Positions 51,633 to 60,676 of a DNA stretch of 64,000 nt are shown here, piece after piece; position 1 is the first letter of the stretch; every line of letters starts with the position of its first letter. The translations under genes were made by a program, and so were the position numbers. The stretch is from Streptomyces sp. NBC_00091 (GTDB taxonomy: Bacteria > Actinomycetota > Actinomycetes > Streptomycetales > Streptomycetaceae). The notes under the pieces are model-generated. The model had not been told where the DNA came from. It saw nothing but the letters and a program-made list of their open reading frames with translations, and did not search any database. The stretch is from NCBI RefSeq assembly GCF_026343185.1, contig NZ_JAPEMA010000002.1:434001-498000 (forward strand), given 5' to 3'.

Positions 51633-53156
51633 TCAGTGGTTCTCGGTGGGCTGGAGGTCGCGCGGGATCAGTGCCCAGGTCGTGGCCGCGGCGGCGACGG
51701 CCAGGGCTCCGGCCATCAGGAAGGCCGGGGTGATCGCCAGGGTGAAGGCCTGCGAGGCCGTGTCCAGGAGGGCCTGTCCGACGGTGCCGCCGAGCCGCTC
51801 GGCGGTGTGCGCCGCCTCGCCCACGGAGTCCCGTACGGCGCTCGCGGCCGGGCCGTCCAGGTCGAGCACCGGCAGGTTGCCCCGGTAGAGGGCGGCGGCG
51901 GTGCTGCCGAGGATGGCGACGCCCATGGCGGAGCCCAGTTCGTAGCAGGTCTCCTCGATGGCGGCCGCGCTGGAGACCTGGTCGGCCGGCGCGGCGGAGA
52001 CCAGGGTGACGGAGGCCACCGTGGTGGCGATGCCGGCGCCCAGTCCCATGACGGTCAGCCCCGCCGCGAAGGCCGGGTAGCCGAGTTCGGTGAACTGCTG
52101 GACGGTCCAGGGCATCGCCATGCCGGCGGCCAGGACCACGAGCCCGGCGCCCAGCACGTGCCGGATCGGGTAGCGGTGCATCAGCGTCGGCGCCACCATC
52201 GAGGCGCAGATCAGCGCCAGCGGGGCGGGCAGCAGGCGCAGCCCGGCCTCGAGCGGGGTGTAGCCCTGGCCGTACTGGAACCACTGGGTGACGAGGAAGA
52301 GGATCGCGCCCATGCCCACCATCGGCAGGAAGATCGCGGTGGCCGCGACGCTGAAGGCGGGCTTGGCGAACAGCCGTACCTGGAGCAGCGGGTTGTCCAG
52401 GCGCAGCTGGCGGCGGACGAAGACGGTGAGCGCGAGGGCGGCGACGGCGAGCAGGGCCCAGGGCAGCGGGTCGGTGATGCCGCTCTTGCCGAGCTGCTTG
52501 ATGCCGCCGGCGAGGGCGAGCATGCCGACGATGGACTGGCCGACGCCCCACCAGTCCCAGCGGCCGGTGCTGCGCGGGGCCCGCGATTCGGGCAGGTAGC
52601 GCAGGCCCGCGGCGACGATCAGGGCGGCGACGGGGAGGTTGAGGAGGAAGGCGGAGTGCCAGCCGTGGTCCTGGACGAGGAGGCCGCCGACGACCGGGCC
52701 GAAGGCCATGCCGCCGCCGAACACCGCGGCCCAGACGGCGAGGGCGAAGGCGCGCTCCTTCGCGTCGGTGAAGACGCTGCGCAGGATCGACAGGGTGGAC
52801 GGCATGATGGCCGCGCCGCCGACGCCGAGGAGGGCGCGGGCCGCGATGACGTGCCAGGCCTCTGTGGAGAGCACGGCGATCAGCGAGGCGGCGGAGAAGA
52901 TGCCGAAGCCCGCCATGAGCAGCCGCTTGCGGCCCCAGCGGTCGCCGAGGGCGCCGGCGGTGACCAGCAGCCCGGACAGGGCGAGGGCGTAGACGTCGAT
53001 GATCCACAGCTGCTGTACGGCGCCGGGCTGGAGGTCGGCGACGAGCGAGGGGAAGGCCACGTTGAGGATCGTGGTGTCCATCGAGATGAGCAGGAGGCTG
53101 CCGGAGAGGATCGCCAGGACGGTCCAGCGACGCGGGTCCAGCGTGGGGGTGTGCAT
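51633..53156 (-). CDS. MFS drug exporter, DHA2 (14-helix EmrB/QacA) family
   Basis: A 507-residue proton-driven multidrug exporter. Fourteen hydrophobic segments, motif A GALGDRWGRKRLLMAGFGIF (in part) and the DHA2 features LDTTILNV-like SMDTTILNVAFPSL and WIIDVYALALSG are visible. The gene follows the TetR gene at 53204 by 47 bases on the same strand, so the two are an operon. Substrates are probably hydrophobic cations or antibiotics. The end converges with the XRE-TPR gene. Confidence 0.9.
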   Translation of the reverse strand: MHTPTLDPRRWTVLAILSGSLLLISMDTTILNVAFPSLVADLQPGAVQQLWIIDVYALALSGLLVTAGALGDRWGRKRLLMAGFGIFSAASLIAVLSTEAWHVIAARALLGVGGAAIMPSTLSILRSVFTDAKERAFALAVWAAVFGGGMAFGPVVGGLLVQDHGWHSAFLLNLPVAALIVAAGLRYLPESRAPRSTGRWDWWGVGQSIVGMLALAGGIKQLGKSGITDPLPWALLAVAALALTVFVRRQLRLDNPLLQVRLFAKPAFSVAATAIFLPMVGMGAILFLVTQWFQYGQGYTPLEAGLRLLPAPLALICASMVAPTLMHRYPIRHVLGAGLVVLAAGMAMPWTVQQFTELGYPAFAAGLTVMGLGAGIATTVASVTLVSAAPADQVSSAAAIEETCYELGSAMGVAILGSTAAALYRGNLPVLDLDGPAASAVRDSVGEAAHTAERLGGTVGQALLDTASQAFTLAITPAFLMAGALAVAAAATTWALIPRDLQPTENH

Positions 53157-53203
53157 GGGGTTCCGTTCGGGGTGGGGCGCGGGGGGCCGCCCGGGGCGGC
53201 GGG

Positions 53204-53779
53204 TCAGGCTTCGGGTTCCGGGGCGGGCCAGGGGGGCCGCGCTCCCCCGAGGAAGGACGTCAGGACGAGGTGTCCGATGTGGCGGGGGGCCAGGTGGCCG
53301 TCGCGTACGCCCTCGGCGGCGGCGTCGAGCAGGCCCCAGAGCGAGTACCAGATCCAGTACGGCGGCAGGTCGGCGCGCAGCCGTCCCAGCCGCTGGCCGA
53401 GGGCGAGGAAGCGCAGGGCCCGGCGGTCCTGGCGCTCGAGCCCGGCCTTGAAGTCGGGGTCGGCGAGGACGGTGGCGTCGCGCGAGGTGAACCCGTACAG
53501 GTGGGCGGCGGGGAGCAGGGCGACGACCAGCTGCTCCAGCGCGGCGTCGAAGGCCGCGGCGTCGGCGGTGGCCTCGGGGAGGTCGGCGGGGGCCAGGCAG
53601 CCGTCGACCACGTGGATGGCCCGGACGGCCACCGCCTTGAGCAGTGCCTCGCGGGTGGCGTAGCGGCGGCTCAGGGTGGCCCGGCTGGTGCCGATGCCCG
53701 CGGCGATCTGCACCATCGAGGCGCTGTGGTCGCCCGCGAGGACGCGTGCCGCGGCGTCGAGCAGTTCTTCTTCGTGCAC
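53204..53779 (-). CDS. TetR-family repressor of the MFS exporter
   Basis: A 191-residue TetR protein. The helix-turn-helix is GIGTSRATLSRRYATREALL, and the remainder is the ligand/dimer domain. GTG 53779 follows GGAGG by nine bases. A 20-bp palindrome lies 25-44 bases upstream, covering the promoter of the TetR-MFS operon, so autorepression with release by drug is likely. Confidence 0.87.
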   Translation of the reverse strand: MHEEELLDAAARVLAGDHSASMVQIAAGIGTSRATLSRRYATREALLKAVAVRAIHVVDGCLAPADLPEATADAAAFDAALEQLVVALLPAAHLYGFTSRDATVLADPDFKAGLERQDRRALRFLALGQRLGRLRADLPPYWIWYSLWGLLDAAAEGVRDGHLAPRHIGHLVLTSFLGGARPPWPAPEPEA

Positions 53780-53803
53780 GATGATGAGCCTCCTTCGCCT
53801 CGC

Positions 53804-53823
53804 ATGATACAGATCTGTCTCAT
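53804..53823. promoter_or_regulatory. TetR operator
   Basis: ATGATACAGATCTGTCTCAT, a 20-bp palindrome with nine of ten matching positions per half, between the TetR gene and rpsN. Confidence 0.7.
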
Positions 53824-53889
53824 TCGAAGCAAAGATGACTCACCTTCCGGCGCCCCGCACCCCGCCGGAGGTGCGGGACGCCGGGGCCG

Positions 53890-54195
53890 TCACCAGGAGG
53901 ACTTGACCACCCCGGGCAGCAGGCCGGCGTGCGCCTGCTCCCGCATCCGGATGCGGGAGAGTCCGAACTTGCGCAGGTGCCCGCGCGGGCGGCCGTCCAC
54001 GCCGTCCCGGTTGCGCACCCGGGTCGCGCTGGCGTCACGCGGCTGACGCCGCAGCTCCGCGAGGGCGAGGGCGCGCTCCTCCGGCGTGGAGGAGGGCCTG
54101 CGGACGACCTCCTTCAGCTCCGCGCGCCGGGCCGCGTACCGGGCGACGACCTCGCGGCGCCGGTCGTTGCGCACGATCTTGCTGCGCTTCGCCAT
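53890..54195 (-). CDS. rpsN: 30S ribosomal protein S14, zinc-free paralogue
   Basis: A 101-residue S14. The sequence [28 protein letters not shown] and the C-terminal [24 protein letters not shown] are typical. It lacks the CxxC...CxxC zinc-binding cysteines of the primary S14 type, so it is the zinc-independent (C-minus) form. In Streptomyces such genes are expressed when zinc is scarce to replace the zinc-containing protein. ATG overlaps the stop of rpmB (ATGA), so the pair is an operon under the upstream Zur-type box. Confidence 0.92.
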   Translation of the reverse strand: MAKRSKIVRNDRRREVVARYAARRAELKEVVRRPSSTPEERALALAELRRQPRDASATRVRNRDGVDGRPRGHLRKFGLSRIRMREQAHAGLLPGVVKSSW

Positions 54196-54431
54196 CAGAC
54201 CCGACCTCCCCGCGCCCGGATGCGGGCGACGGCGGCTTCGACGCCGATGGTGTCCACCGTCTTCACGGCCTTCACGCTCAGCGTGAGGCGGATGTGGCGC
54301 CCTTCGCTCGGCAGCCAGTAGCGCCTGCGCTGGATGTTGGGGTCGAAGCGGCGGGGCGTGCGCCTGTGCGAGTGGGAGATGCGGTTGCCGAATCCCGGCT
54401 TGGCGCCGGTCAGTTGGCAGTGTGCGGACAA
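54195..54431 (-). CDS. rpmB: 50S ribosomal protein L28, zinc-free paralogue
   Basis: A 78-residue L28. Family sequence: [29 protein letters not shown] and [21 protein letters not shown] are recognisable. It keeps only one cysteine (Cys5) and not the four needed to hold zinc, so it is the C-minus form. It is first of a two-gene operon with rpsN. The 5' region carries a palindrome like the Zur binding site. The physiological role is to release zinc from ribosomes during depletion. Confidence 0.92.
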   Translation of the reverse strand: MSAHCQLTGAKPGFGNRISHSHRRTPRRFDPNIQRRRYWLPSEGRHIRLTLSVKAVKTVDTIGVEAAVARIRARGGRV

Positions 54432-54496
54432 GGGGCTGCCTGCCTCTCTCGGAAGGAACCGCCCGGAAGGACTCCCGGACGGACTCGTTATCGGTA

Positions 54497-54513
54497 ATGG
54501 AAACCGTTGTCAT
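54497..54513 (-). promoter_or_regulatory. Zur-type operator before rpmB-rpsN
   Basis: ATGGAAACCGTTGTCAT on the plus strand is a 17-bp imperfect palindrome (6 of 8 positions per half). On the minus strand a TAGTAT -10-like element precedes it directly, so a bound regulator would block transcription. Matching genes (zinc-free ribosomal proteins) make Zur the likely regulator. Confidence 0.7.
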
Positions 54514-54669
54514 ATACTAGCCACATCGCTCGCACCGAAGTACGCCACCGCTCGTCAAGGACTGCGCCTGCTGCGGGCTGCGCGAGGAGCTCACCTGTGC
54601 CCTGTTGCCCTACGCCTCCCGGTGGACCGGCCGGGTTTCGGGGCCCCGGCCGGGGGCACAAGCCCACTG

Positions 54670-54693
54670 CCGCCCCGCGCATGCGCGGGGCGG
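54670..54693. terminator. 24-bp perfect palindrome downstream of the DUF6158-like gene
   Basis: CCGCCCCGCGCA followed by its exact complement forms a perfect 24-bp palindrome with no loop bases, 26 bases past the stop of the gene at 54719-54964. It probably terminates that transcript. Between it and the Zur site (54514-54669) I see no gene I can support. Confidence 0.6.
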
Positions 54694-54718
54694 ACCAGTC
54701 TTCCCGGGGTACCCGGCG

Positions 54719-54964
54719 TCAGTCCTCGCCCGGGGTGCGGGCGCGGGCCCCGGAGCGGGTACGGGCCGAGGTGGGCGCCCGGTCCGGGTGCCGGCGCAGG
54801 TACTCGTCCTCCAGCTCCTTGAGCCGCTGGGTGTGCGTGGCCAGCGCGTCGTCCGAACCGTGCAGGAGGGTCTCGTGGCGCGTGCGGTGGATGGTCTCCA
54901 GTTCCCTGAGCAACCGGCCGTCCTCCAGCTCCCGCGCCGCCGCTCCGGCGGCGTGCTCTGCCAT
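54719..54964 (-). CDS. Small charged helical protein (DUF6158-like)
   Basis: An 81-residue cytoplasmic protein, almost entirely helical and rich in Glu, Arg and Leu (RELEDGRLLRELETIHRTRHETLLHG). It resembles the DUF6158 family of Streptomyces; function unknown. I place the start at ATG 54964, eight bases after GGAGG, rather than at the ATG five codons upstream that contains this ribosome binding site. Its C terminus is Arg/Ser-rich. Confidence 0.65.
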   Translation of the reverse strand: MAEHAAGAAARELEDGRLLRELETIHRTRHETLLHGSDDALATHTQRLKELEDEYLRRHPDRAPTSARTRSGARARTPGED

Positions 54965-55006
54965 GGCAACCACCTCCACGTCCTACGGTAGACGGGCGGA
55001 CGGCGA

Positions 55007-56074
55007 TCAGCCGTCCGGGCCGGATCCCGGGCCGGGCCGCGAGGTGTGGGAGCGCAGGGCGCAGCGTACGGACCAGGTCACCGAGACCAGGGGGACCGCG
55101 ACCACCGCGCCGACCACTCCGGCCGCGATGGCCCCGGCGATCACCGAGACCGCCACCACGAGCGGGTGCAGCCGCACCGCCCAGCTCATCACCATCGGGT
55201 GCAGCAGGTGCCCCTCGATCTGGCCGATCACCACGATCAGGGCGATCACCACGCCGGCGATGACCGGCCCCTTCGCCGCCAGCGCGACCACGGCGGCGAC
55301 GGCCAGCGCCACGGGCGATCCGACGAGGGGGACGAAGGCCGCGAAGAACTCCAGCAGCGCGAGCGGGAGGGCCAGCGGGACCCCGAGGAAGTAGAGCGCC
55401 ACCCCGACGAGCACCGCGTTCGTCGCCGCGACCAGCACGATCCCGTGCGTGTAGCCGGTGAAGGTACGCCAGGCCGCGCGCCCTGCGACCGCCACGCGCC
55501 CGCGCGCCCCCTCGGGCAGCTGGGCGCAGAACCACGCCCACTGCCGGTCTCCGCCGTGCAGGAAGAAGACCGAGGCGAAGACCGCGAGCGCCAGGACGGT
55601 GAGCACCTGCACCAGGTGCCCGGCGCCGCTCAGGGCCGTACTGAGCAGGGTCGAGCGGTGGGTCGAGAGGTACTCGCCGAGCCGGGCCTGGAGGTCGCCG
55701 AGTGCTCCCGGGTCCATCCGGAACGGCGGGCGCTCCAGCCACTTCTCGATGCTGGTCAGGCCCTCGCGGAACTCCCGGACCAAGCTGGCGCTCTCCCCCG
55801 CCACGGCCTCCCCGACCAGGGCGAGGACGCCGAGCAGCAGGAGCACGCTGCCGGTCAGGCTGACGGCGACCGCGAGGGAGCGGGGCACGTGGCGGGCGAG
55901 GACCCGGGCGAGGGGCGACAGCAGCGCGGTGACGACCAGGGCGAGGAAGAGCGCCACGCCGATCTCGTGGAAGCGGCCCAGCACGGAGAAGACGGCGTAG
56001 ACGGCCACGCCGACGACCAGCAGGCGCCAGGCGTAGGACGCGGCCGTACGCAGGAACGGGGACACCGGCGGCAT
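55007..56074 (-). CDS. AI-2E family transporter (PerM-like)
   Basis: A 355-residue membrane protein of the AI-2 exporter/PerM family with about eight hydrophobic segments. Landmarks are ALFLALVVTALLSPLARVLARHVPRSLAVAVSL and the C-terminal VGQIEGHLLHPMVMSWAVRLHPLVV, the latter a conserved signature of the family. Homologues export autoinducer-2 or act as Na+/H+ antiporters; for Streptomyces the substrate is not established. It is in the same direction as the small DUF6158-like gene, 42 bases apart. Confidence 0.87.
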   Translation of the reverse strand: MPPVSPFLRTAASYAWRLLVVGVAVYAVFSVLGRFHEIGVALFLALVVTALLSPLARVLARHVPRSLAVAVSLTGSVLLLLGVLALVGEAVAGESASLVREFREGLTSIEKWLERPPFRMDPGALGDLQARLGEYLSTHRSTLLSTALSGAGHLVQVLTVLALAVFASVFFLHGGDRQWAWFCAQLPEGARGRVAVAGRAAWRTFTGYTHGIVLVAATNAVLVGVALYFLGVPLALPLALLEFFAAFVPLVGSPVALAVAAVVALAAKGPVIAGVVIALIVVIGQIEGHLLHPMVMSWAVRLHPLVVAVSVIAGAIAAGVVGAVVAVPLVSVTWSVRCALRSHTSRPGPGSGPDG

Positions 56075-56187
56075 GATCCATGGCTGCCACCGCAGGCGGG
56101 CCCTGCCACGCGCCGGGTGCGGTTTTGAGCCGTCCGGGGCGAAAATGCGTTGCCGGGGCTCGCGGGGGCCGCGCAGGATGGCCCGCC

Positions 56188-57498
56188 GTGAGCAGATCCC
56201 GTTTGGCCTCCGTACTGCCCGACCTCTCCCCCTGGCGTTCCAGCCGTGACTTCCGGCTGCTGTTCTTCCAGGGGACGGTCACCTTCTTCGGCTCGTTCAT
56301 GGCGATGATCGCCCTGCCGCTCCAGATCAAGCACCTGACGGACTCGCCGCTGGCGGTCGGTGCCATGGGCGCGGTGGAGCTGGTTCCGCTGGTGGTCTGC
56401 GGGCTGTACGGCGGCGCCCTGGCCGACGCGGTCGACCGGCGGCGGCTGATCCTGCTGACCGAGGCCGGGCTCGGGGTGCTCGCGCTGGTGCTCCTGGTGA
56501 ACTCGCTGCTGCCGGATCCGCTGCTGTGGCCGCTGTACGTGGTGGCGGCCGGGGTGTCGGCACTGACGGGGCTCCAGCGTCCGGCGCTGGATTCGCTGAT
56601 GGCGCGGATCGTGCCGCACGACCAGCTGAGCGCCGCCGCCGCGCTCAACGCGCTGCGCTACCAGTTCGGGGCGATCGCCGGTCCGGCGCTGGCCGGGGTG
56701 GTCGTCGCGTACGCCGGTTACGCGTCGGCGTACGGGGTGACCGTCGTGGGTTTCGCCGTCTCGGTGGTCCTGTGCGCGCGGCTCAGCCCGGCGCCGCCGG
56801 TGAAGGGCGGGGAGCGGCCCTCGTTGCGGGGGATCGCCGAGGGCGCGCGGTACGCGTGGAGCCGGCCGGTGCTGCTGGGTACGTACGCCGTCGACCTGGC
56901 GGCGATGTTCTTCGCGTTCCCGAACGCCATCCTCCCCTTCCTGGCCGACGAGCTGGACGCCGTGTGGGCGCTGGGCCTGATGTACGCGGCGGGGGCGGTG
57001 GGTTCGCTGGTGCTGGGGCTGACCAGCGGTTGGGTGTCGGGGGTACGCCGGCACGGGCTGCTGGTGGTCTTCGGCGCCGCCGTCTGGGGGCTGGCGATCG
57101 CGGCGGCGGGCTGGTTCTCCGGTATCTGGCCGGTGCTGCTGTGCCTGGCGGTGGCGGGCGCCGGCGACATGCTGAGCGCGCTGGGCCGGTCCACGATCTG
57201 GAACCAGACGATCCCGGAGGAGCTGCGGGGGCGGCTCGCGGGGATCGAGGTGCTCTCGTACAGCCTCGGACCGCAGCTCGGTCAGGTCCGGGCGGGCACC
57301 ATGGCCGGGTGGACCGGTACCCGGCCGGCCTTCTGGAGCGGCGGGCTGGCCTGCGTGGCGTCGGTGGCGCTGCTGGCCGCGGTGCTGCCGAAGCTGATCT
57401 CCTACGACGCGGACACCGACGAGGACGCGCTGCGCCGCCGGGCCGCCCGGGAGGCCGGGCCGACGCCGCTGGCGGACCCGGCGGGGGCTGCGGTCTGA
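56188..57498 (+). CDS. MFS transporter (EntS-like, MFS_3 group)
   Basis: A 436-residue transporter with twelve hydrophobic segments. FRLLFFQGTVTFFGSFMAMIALPLQI, ALADAVDRRRLILLTEAGLGVLALV (in part) and ALRYQFGAIAGPALAG mark the EntS-like MFS_3 group, known for siderophore and other metabolite export. The GTG 56188 start is used. It is divergent from the AI-2E gene and followed 78 bases later by the membrane protein gene on the same strand. The substrate is unknown; no siderophore cluster is nearby. Confidence 0.87.
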   Translation: MSRSRLASVLPDLSPWRSSRDFRLLFFQGTVTFFGSFMAMIALPLQIKHLTDSPLAVGAMGAVELVPLVVCGLYGGALADAVDRRRLILLTEAGLGVLALVLLVNSLLPDPLLWPLYVVAAGVSALTGLQRPALDSLMARIVPHDQLSAAAALNALRYQFGAIAGPALAGVVVAYAGYASAYGVTVVGFAVSVVLCARLSPAPPVKGGERPSLRGIAEGARYAWSRPVLLGTYAVDLAAMFFAFPNAILPFLADELDAVWALGLMYAAGAVGSLVLGLTSGWVSGVRRHGLLVVFGAAVWGLAIAAAGWFSGIWPVLLCLAVAGAGDMLSALGRSTIWNQTIPEELRGRLAGIEVLSYSLGPQLGQVRAGTMAGWTGTRPAFWSGGLACVASVALLAAVLPKLISYDADTDEDALRRRAAREAGPTPLADPAGAAV

Positions 57499-57576
57499 GC
57501 CCGACGGGCTTCGCCCCGGCGCCCGAACGGCGGTCTTCGCGGTGCGCGCGGCGGCCGGGGCCGGGAGGGTGACGGC

Positions 57577-58314
57577 ATGGGCGACTGGTGGTACCGCAAC
57601 ATCCTGGAGCCGGGGAAACTGCCGCTGCTCCTGGCTCTGATGGCGTTCGTCGTGACCTTCGCGGTGACCCGGATCATCACCCGGATGATCCGCGCGGGGA
57701 AGGGCCCCTTCCGCAATGTCACACCGGGTGGTCTGCACGTGCACCACTGCGTCCCCGGGGTGATCCTGATGACCGTCGGCGGCTTCACCGCGATCGCCGG
57801 CGGCCGGACGGGGTGGGGCTCCTGGGTGGCGGCCGTGCTGTTCGGGATGGGCACGGGGCTGGTCCTGGACGAGTTCGCGCTGATCCTGCACCTGAGCGAC
57901 GTCTACTGGAGCAAGGAGGGCACGCTCAGCATCGAGGTCGTGATCATGACCTCCGCCCTGACGGGGCTGCTGCTGTTGGGGTTCCTGCCGCTGGGTGTGG
58001 ACGGCCTGACCGAGGATCAGCAGGAGAACCGGCTGGTCCTCGTGGCCACTCTGCTGGTCAACCTGCTGCTGGCCGCGGTGGCGCTCCTCAAGGGCAAACC
58101 CCGCCTCGCGATGATCGGGGCGATCGTGCCGCTGATCGCCCTGATCGCCGCGGTACGGCTGGCCCGGCCGGTGTCACCCTGGGCGCGCCGCTACTACGTG
58201 CGCCGCCCCCGGACCCGGGCCCGGACCATCAAGCGGGCGTACCGGCACGACCGGCGCTGGAGCGGTTTCCAGCGCCGGATCGACTACCTGATCGGCGGCG
58301 CGCCCAGCCGCTAG
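57577..58314 (+). CDS. Integral membrane protein of unknown function
   Basis: A 245-residue protein with about six hydrophobic segments. The conserved-looking core is GGLHVHHCVPGVILMTVGGF (in part) with clustered histidines and MGTGLVLDEFALILHL containing acidic residues, which together may bind a metal. The last 45 residues are strongly basic and cytosolic. I recognise the type as common in actinobacteria but know no function. ATG 57577 follows GGGAGGGTGACGGC, with GGGAGG at nine bases. Confidence 0.75.
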   Translation: MGDWWYRNILEPGKLPLLLALMAFVVTFAVTRIITRMIRAGKGPFRNVTPGGLHVHHCVPGVILMTVGGFTAIAGGRTGWGSWVAAVLFGMGTGLVLDEFALILHLSDVYWSKEGTLSIEVVIMTSALTGLLLLGFLPLGVDGLTEDQQENRLVLVATLLVNLLLAAVALLKGKPRLAMIGAIVPLIALIAAVRLARPVSPWARRYYVRRPRTRARTIKRAYRHDRRWSGFQRRIDYLIGGAPSR

Positions 58315-58331
58315 GTTGTCCCTTGCGGTGC

Positions 58332-58673
58332 TCAGGCGGAGGCGGGGGTCTCGTCCAGCTCCCACGCGTGGCGCTTGAACTCCCGGCGGAAGTCGGCGTG
58401 GTCCTCCCACTGGCGGGCGATCCCGCGCAGCACGTCCCAGTGGTGTTCCACCGACTGGTCGATGACGTTGCGGACGCGCGGCTCGGCCGTCTCCCGCTTC
58501 TCGATGAGCCCCTTGACGGCGGAGGCCTCCAGCACGCTGTTGCGCAGCGCGCGCAGGGCCCGGGAGGTGTCGTCCATCGCGAAGCCGCGCTCACTTCCGG
58601 TCTCCGCCTCGAACAGCGGGGTGAGCCGCGCCTCGATGAACGCGGTGATCCGCTCGAAGTGCTGCACGTCCAT
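58332..58673 (-). CDS. Conserved hypothetical protein
   Basis: A 113-residue helical, acidic cytoplasmic protein (MDVQHFERITAFIEARLTPLF). No signal, membrane segment, cysteine or catalytic motif is seen. Trp residues lie in DVLRGIARQWEDHADF and HAWELDE. I do not recognise the family. It converges with the membrane protein gene and is transcribed in the same direction as the enolase gene behind it, 109 bases downstream. Confidence 0.65.
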   Translation of the reverse strand: MDVQHFERITAFIEARLTPLFEAETGSERGFAMDDTSRALRALRNSVLEASAVKGLIEKRETAEPRVRNVIDQSVEHHWDVLRGIARQWEDHADFRREFKRHAWELDETPASA

Positions 58674-58782
58674 CAGGGTTCTCCCGTTCCCGCCGGGTCG
58701 GCGCGCGGCGCGACCCGGCTCATCGATACTGCTCGGGGGTGAGCTCAGTGCAGGATACGAGGTCGCGGCCGCTGCCCGCCGT

Positions 58783-60090
58783 TCACGCCCGGCGCAGTGC
58801 GGAGCGGCCCGCGTAGCGCGCCGAGTCGCCCAGCTCCTCTTCGATCCGGATCAGTTGGTTGTACTTGGCGGTGCGGTCGGAGCGGGAGAGTGAGCCGGTC
58901 TTGATCTGACCGCAGCCGGTGGCCACCGCCAGATCCGCGATGGTGGTGTCCTCCGTCTCGCCCGAGCGGTGCGACATGACGGCCGTCCAGCCCGCCTGGT
59001 GGGCCGTGGCCACGGCCGCCAGCGCCTCGGTCAGGGTGCCGATCTGGTTGACCTTGATCAGGATCGAGTTGCCGGCGCCGGTGCGGATGCCCTCGCGCAG
59101 CAGGGTCTCGCTGGTGCAGAACAGGTCGTCGCCGGTGAGCTGGCAGCGGTCGCCGACGCGGGCGGTCAGCTCGCGCCAGCCGTCCCAGTCGTTCTCCGCC
59201 ATGGGGTCCTCGATGGAGAGGACCGGGTAGGCGTCGATGAGCTTGGCCAGGTAGTCGGCGTTCTCGGAGGGGGTGCGGCGCACGCCTTCACCGGCGTAGT
59301 CGTAGACCCCGTCGCGGAAGAACTCCGAGGACGCGGGGTCCATGATCAGGCCGATGTCGGTGCCGGGGCGGTAGCCGCTGCGCTCGATGGCGGCCATCAC
59401 GAAGTCGAGCGCCTCCTCGGCGGTACGCAGCGCGGGCGCGAAGCCGCCCTCGTCGCCGACGCCCGTGGAGTGCCCGGCGGCCAGCAGGTCGCGGCGCAGG
59501 GTGTGGAAGACCTCGCTGCCCATGCGGACGGCTTCGGCGAAGGTGTCCGCGCCCACGGGCGCGATCATGAACTCCTGGAAGTCCAGCGGATTGTCGGCGT
59601 GGGCGCCGCCGTTGACGATGTTCATCATCGGCAGCGGCAGGAGGCGGGCGTCGGCGCCGCCGAGGTAGCGGTAGAGGGGCTGGCGGTGGGCCGCCGCGGC
59701 GGCCTTGGCGGTGGCGAGGGAGACGCCGAGGATCGCGTTGGCGCCGAGCCGGGACTTCGTGGCGGTGCCGTCGAGGGCGACCAGCGCGGCGTCGAGACCC
59801 GCCTGGTCCGCCGCGTCCCGGCCGCGCACGGACGCCGCGATCTCCCCGTTGACGTGGGCCACCGCGCGGTCGACGCCCTTGCCGTGCCAGCGCGCGGAGT
59901 CCCCGTCGCGCAGTTCCACGGCCTCCCGGGCGCCGGTGGAGGCGCCGGAGGGGACGGCCGCGCGCCCCAGGGATCCGTCCGCCAGGACGACGTCGACCTC
60001 GACCGTGGGGTTGCCCCGGCTGTCGATGATCCGGCGGGCGGTGACGGTCTCGATGGCGGCGTTGACGGTGGTGGCTGCCTTTGCGGACAT
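58783..60090 (-). CDS. eno: Enolase, probable second copy under MarR control
   Basis: A 435-residue phosphopyruvate hydratase (2-phosphoglycerate to phosphoenolpyruvate). Landmarks: [55 protein letters not shown] and the catalytic loop [15 protein letters not shown] with [17 protein letters not shown]. All usual metal and catalytic residues seem kept. Primary Streptomyces enolases lie with glycolytic or septum genes; this one faces a MarR regulator with three shared operators, so I infer an accessory, inducible copy. ATG 60090 follows GGAAGGA by six bases. Confidence 0.9.
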   Translation of the reverse strand: MSAKAATTVNAAIETVTARRIIDSRGNPTVEVDVVLADGSLGRAAVPSGASTGAREAVELRDGDSARWHGKGVDRAVAHVNGEIAASVRGRDAADQAGLDAALVALDGTATKSRLGANAILGVSLATAKAAAAAHRQPLYRYLGGADARLLPLPMMNIVNGGAHADNPLDFQEFMIAPVGADTFAEAVRMGSEVFHTLRRDLLAAGHSTGVGDEGGFAPALRTAEEALDFVMAAIERSGYRPGTDIGLIMDPASSEFFRDGVYDYAGEGVRRTPSENADYLAKLIDAYPVLSIEDPMAENDWDGWRELTARVGDRCQLTGDDLFCTSETLLREGIRTGAGNSILIKVNQIGTLTEALAAVATAHQAGWTAVMSHRSGETEDTTIADLAVATGCGQIKTGSLSRSDRTAKYNQLIRIEEELGDSARYAGRSALRRA

Positions 60091-60169
60091 GGGAGGTCCT
60101 TCCCGTTGTCGTGTGCCGTGGCCCCGGCTGCGACGACGCTGGCGCTGAGCCCGACAAGACCAAACCCTA

Positions 60170-60232
60170 CAGCAATGCTGCTCAGTTTCGCTGTACAGCA
60201 TTGCTGCGCAGGTCAGGTGCACAGCTTTGCTG
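60170..60232. promoter_or_regulatory. Three MarR operators at 26-bp spacing between eno and marR
   Basis: CAGCAATGCTG (60170-60180), CAGCATTGCTG (60196-60206) and CAGCTTTGCTG (60222-60232) are 11-bp palindromic sites with starts exactly 26 bases apart, so they recur at two and a half helical turns. The third overlaps the -35 region of the MarR gene. Confidence 0.8.
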
Positions 60233-60253
60233 GTCAACGGGCTAAAATGCGCT

Positions 60254-60676
60254 ATGCCCACCTCGGAAGCCGCCGCCATCGCCGCAGAACTGCGCACCGC
60301 GATGGGCAAGCTCACCCGGCGCGTCAAACACGAGGACAGCATCCCGCTGGGGCAGGTCGCCGTGCTCGGCGCACTCGACCGCGACGGCGCCATGACCACC
60401 AGCGACCTCGCCGCCGATCAGCGCGTACGCCCCCAGTCGATGGCCCGGGCGGTGGGGCTGCTCATGGAACAGAACCTGATCACGCGCCGGGCGCACCCCA
60501 CGGACGGCCGCAAGTCGCTGGTCGAGCTGTCGGACGCGGGCCGGGCCGCGCTCGAAGCGGAGCGCGGCCGCAGGGTCGGCTGGCTCGCGCAGGCCATCGA
60601 GGCCGAACTCACCGATGAGGAGCGGGCGCTGCTGGCACGGAGCGCCGCCCTGCTGGAGCGGCTCGCCACACGCTAG
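60254..60676 (+). CDS. MarR-family transcriptional regulator
   Basis: A 140-residue MarR protein. The winged helix is seen in [63 protein letters not shown] (shown by parts [14 protein letters not shown] and [14 protein letters not shown]). A TAAAAT -10 element at 60243-60248 is only six bases from the ATG, so the mRNA is probably leaderless. It is divergent from the enolase gene, and the shared region has three operators, so it likely represses itself and eno. It has no cysteine suited to redox sensing. Confidence 0.88.
   Translation: MPTSEAAAIAAELRTAMGKLTRRVKHEDSIPLGQVAVLGALDRDGAMTTSDLAADQRVRPQSMARAVGLLMEQNLITRRAHPTDGRKSLVELSDAGRAALEAERGRRVGWLAQAIEAELTDEERALLARSAALLERLATR

Noticed and set aside
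54514..54718. Possible small gene on the plus strand between the Zur site and the DUF6158-like gene
   Set aside because: Several short frames are open, but none has a family feature, a good ribosome binding site with matching codon use, or continuity past the palindrome at 54670.
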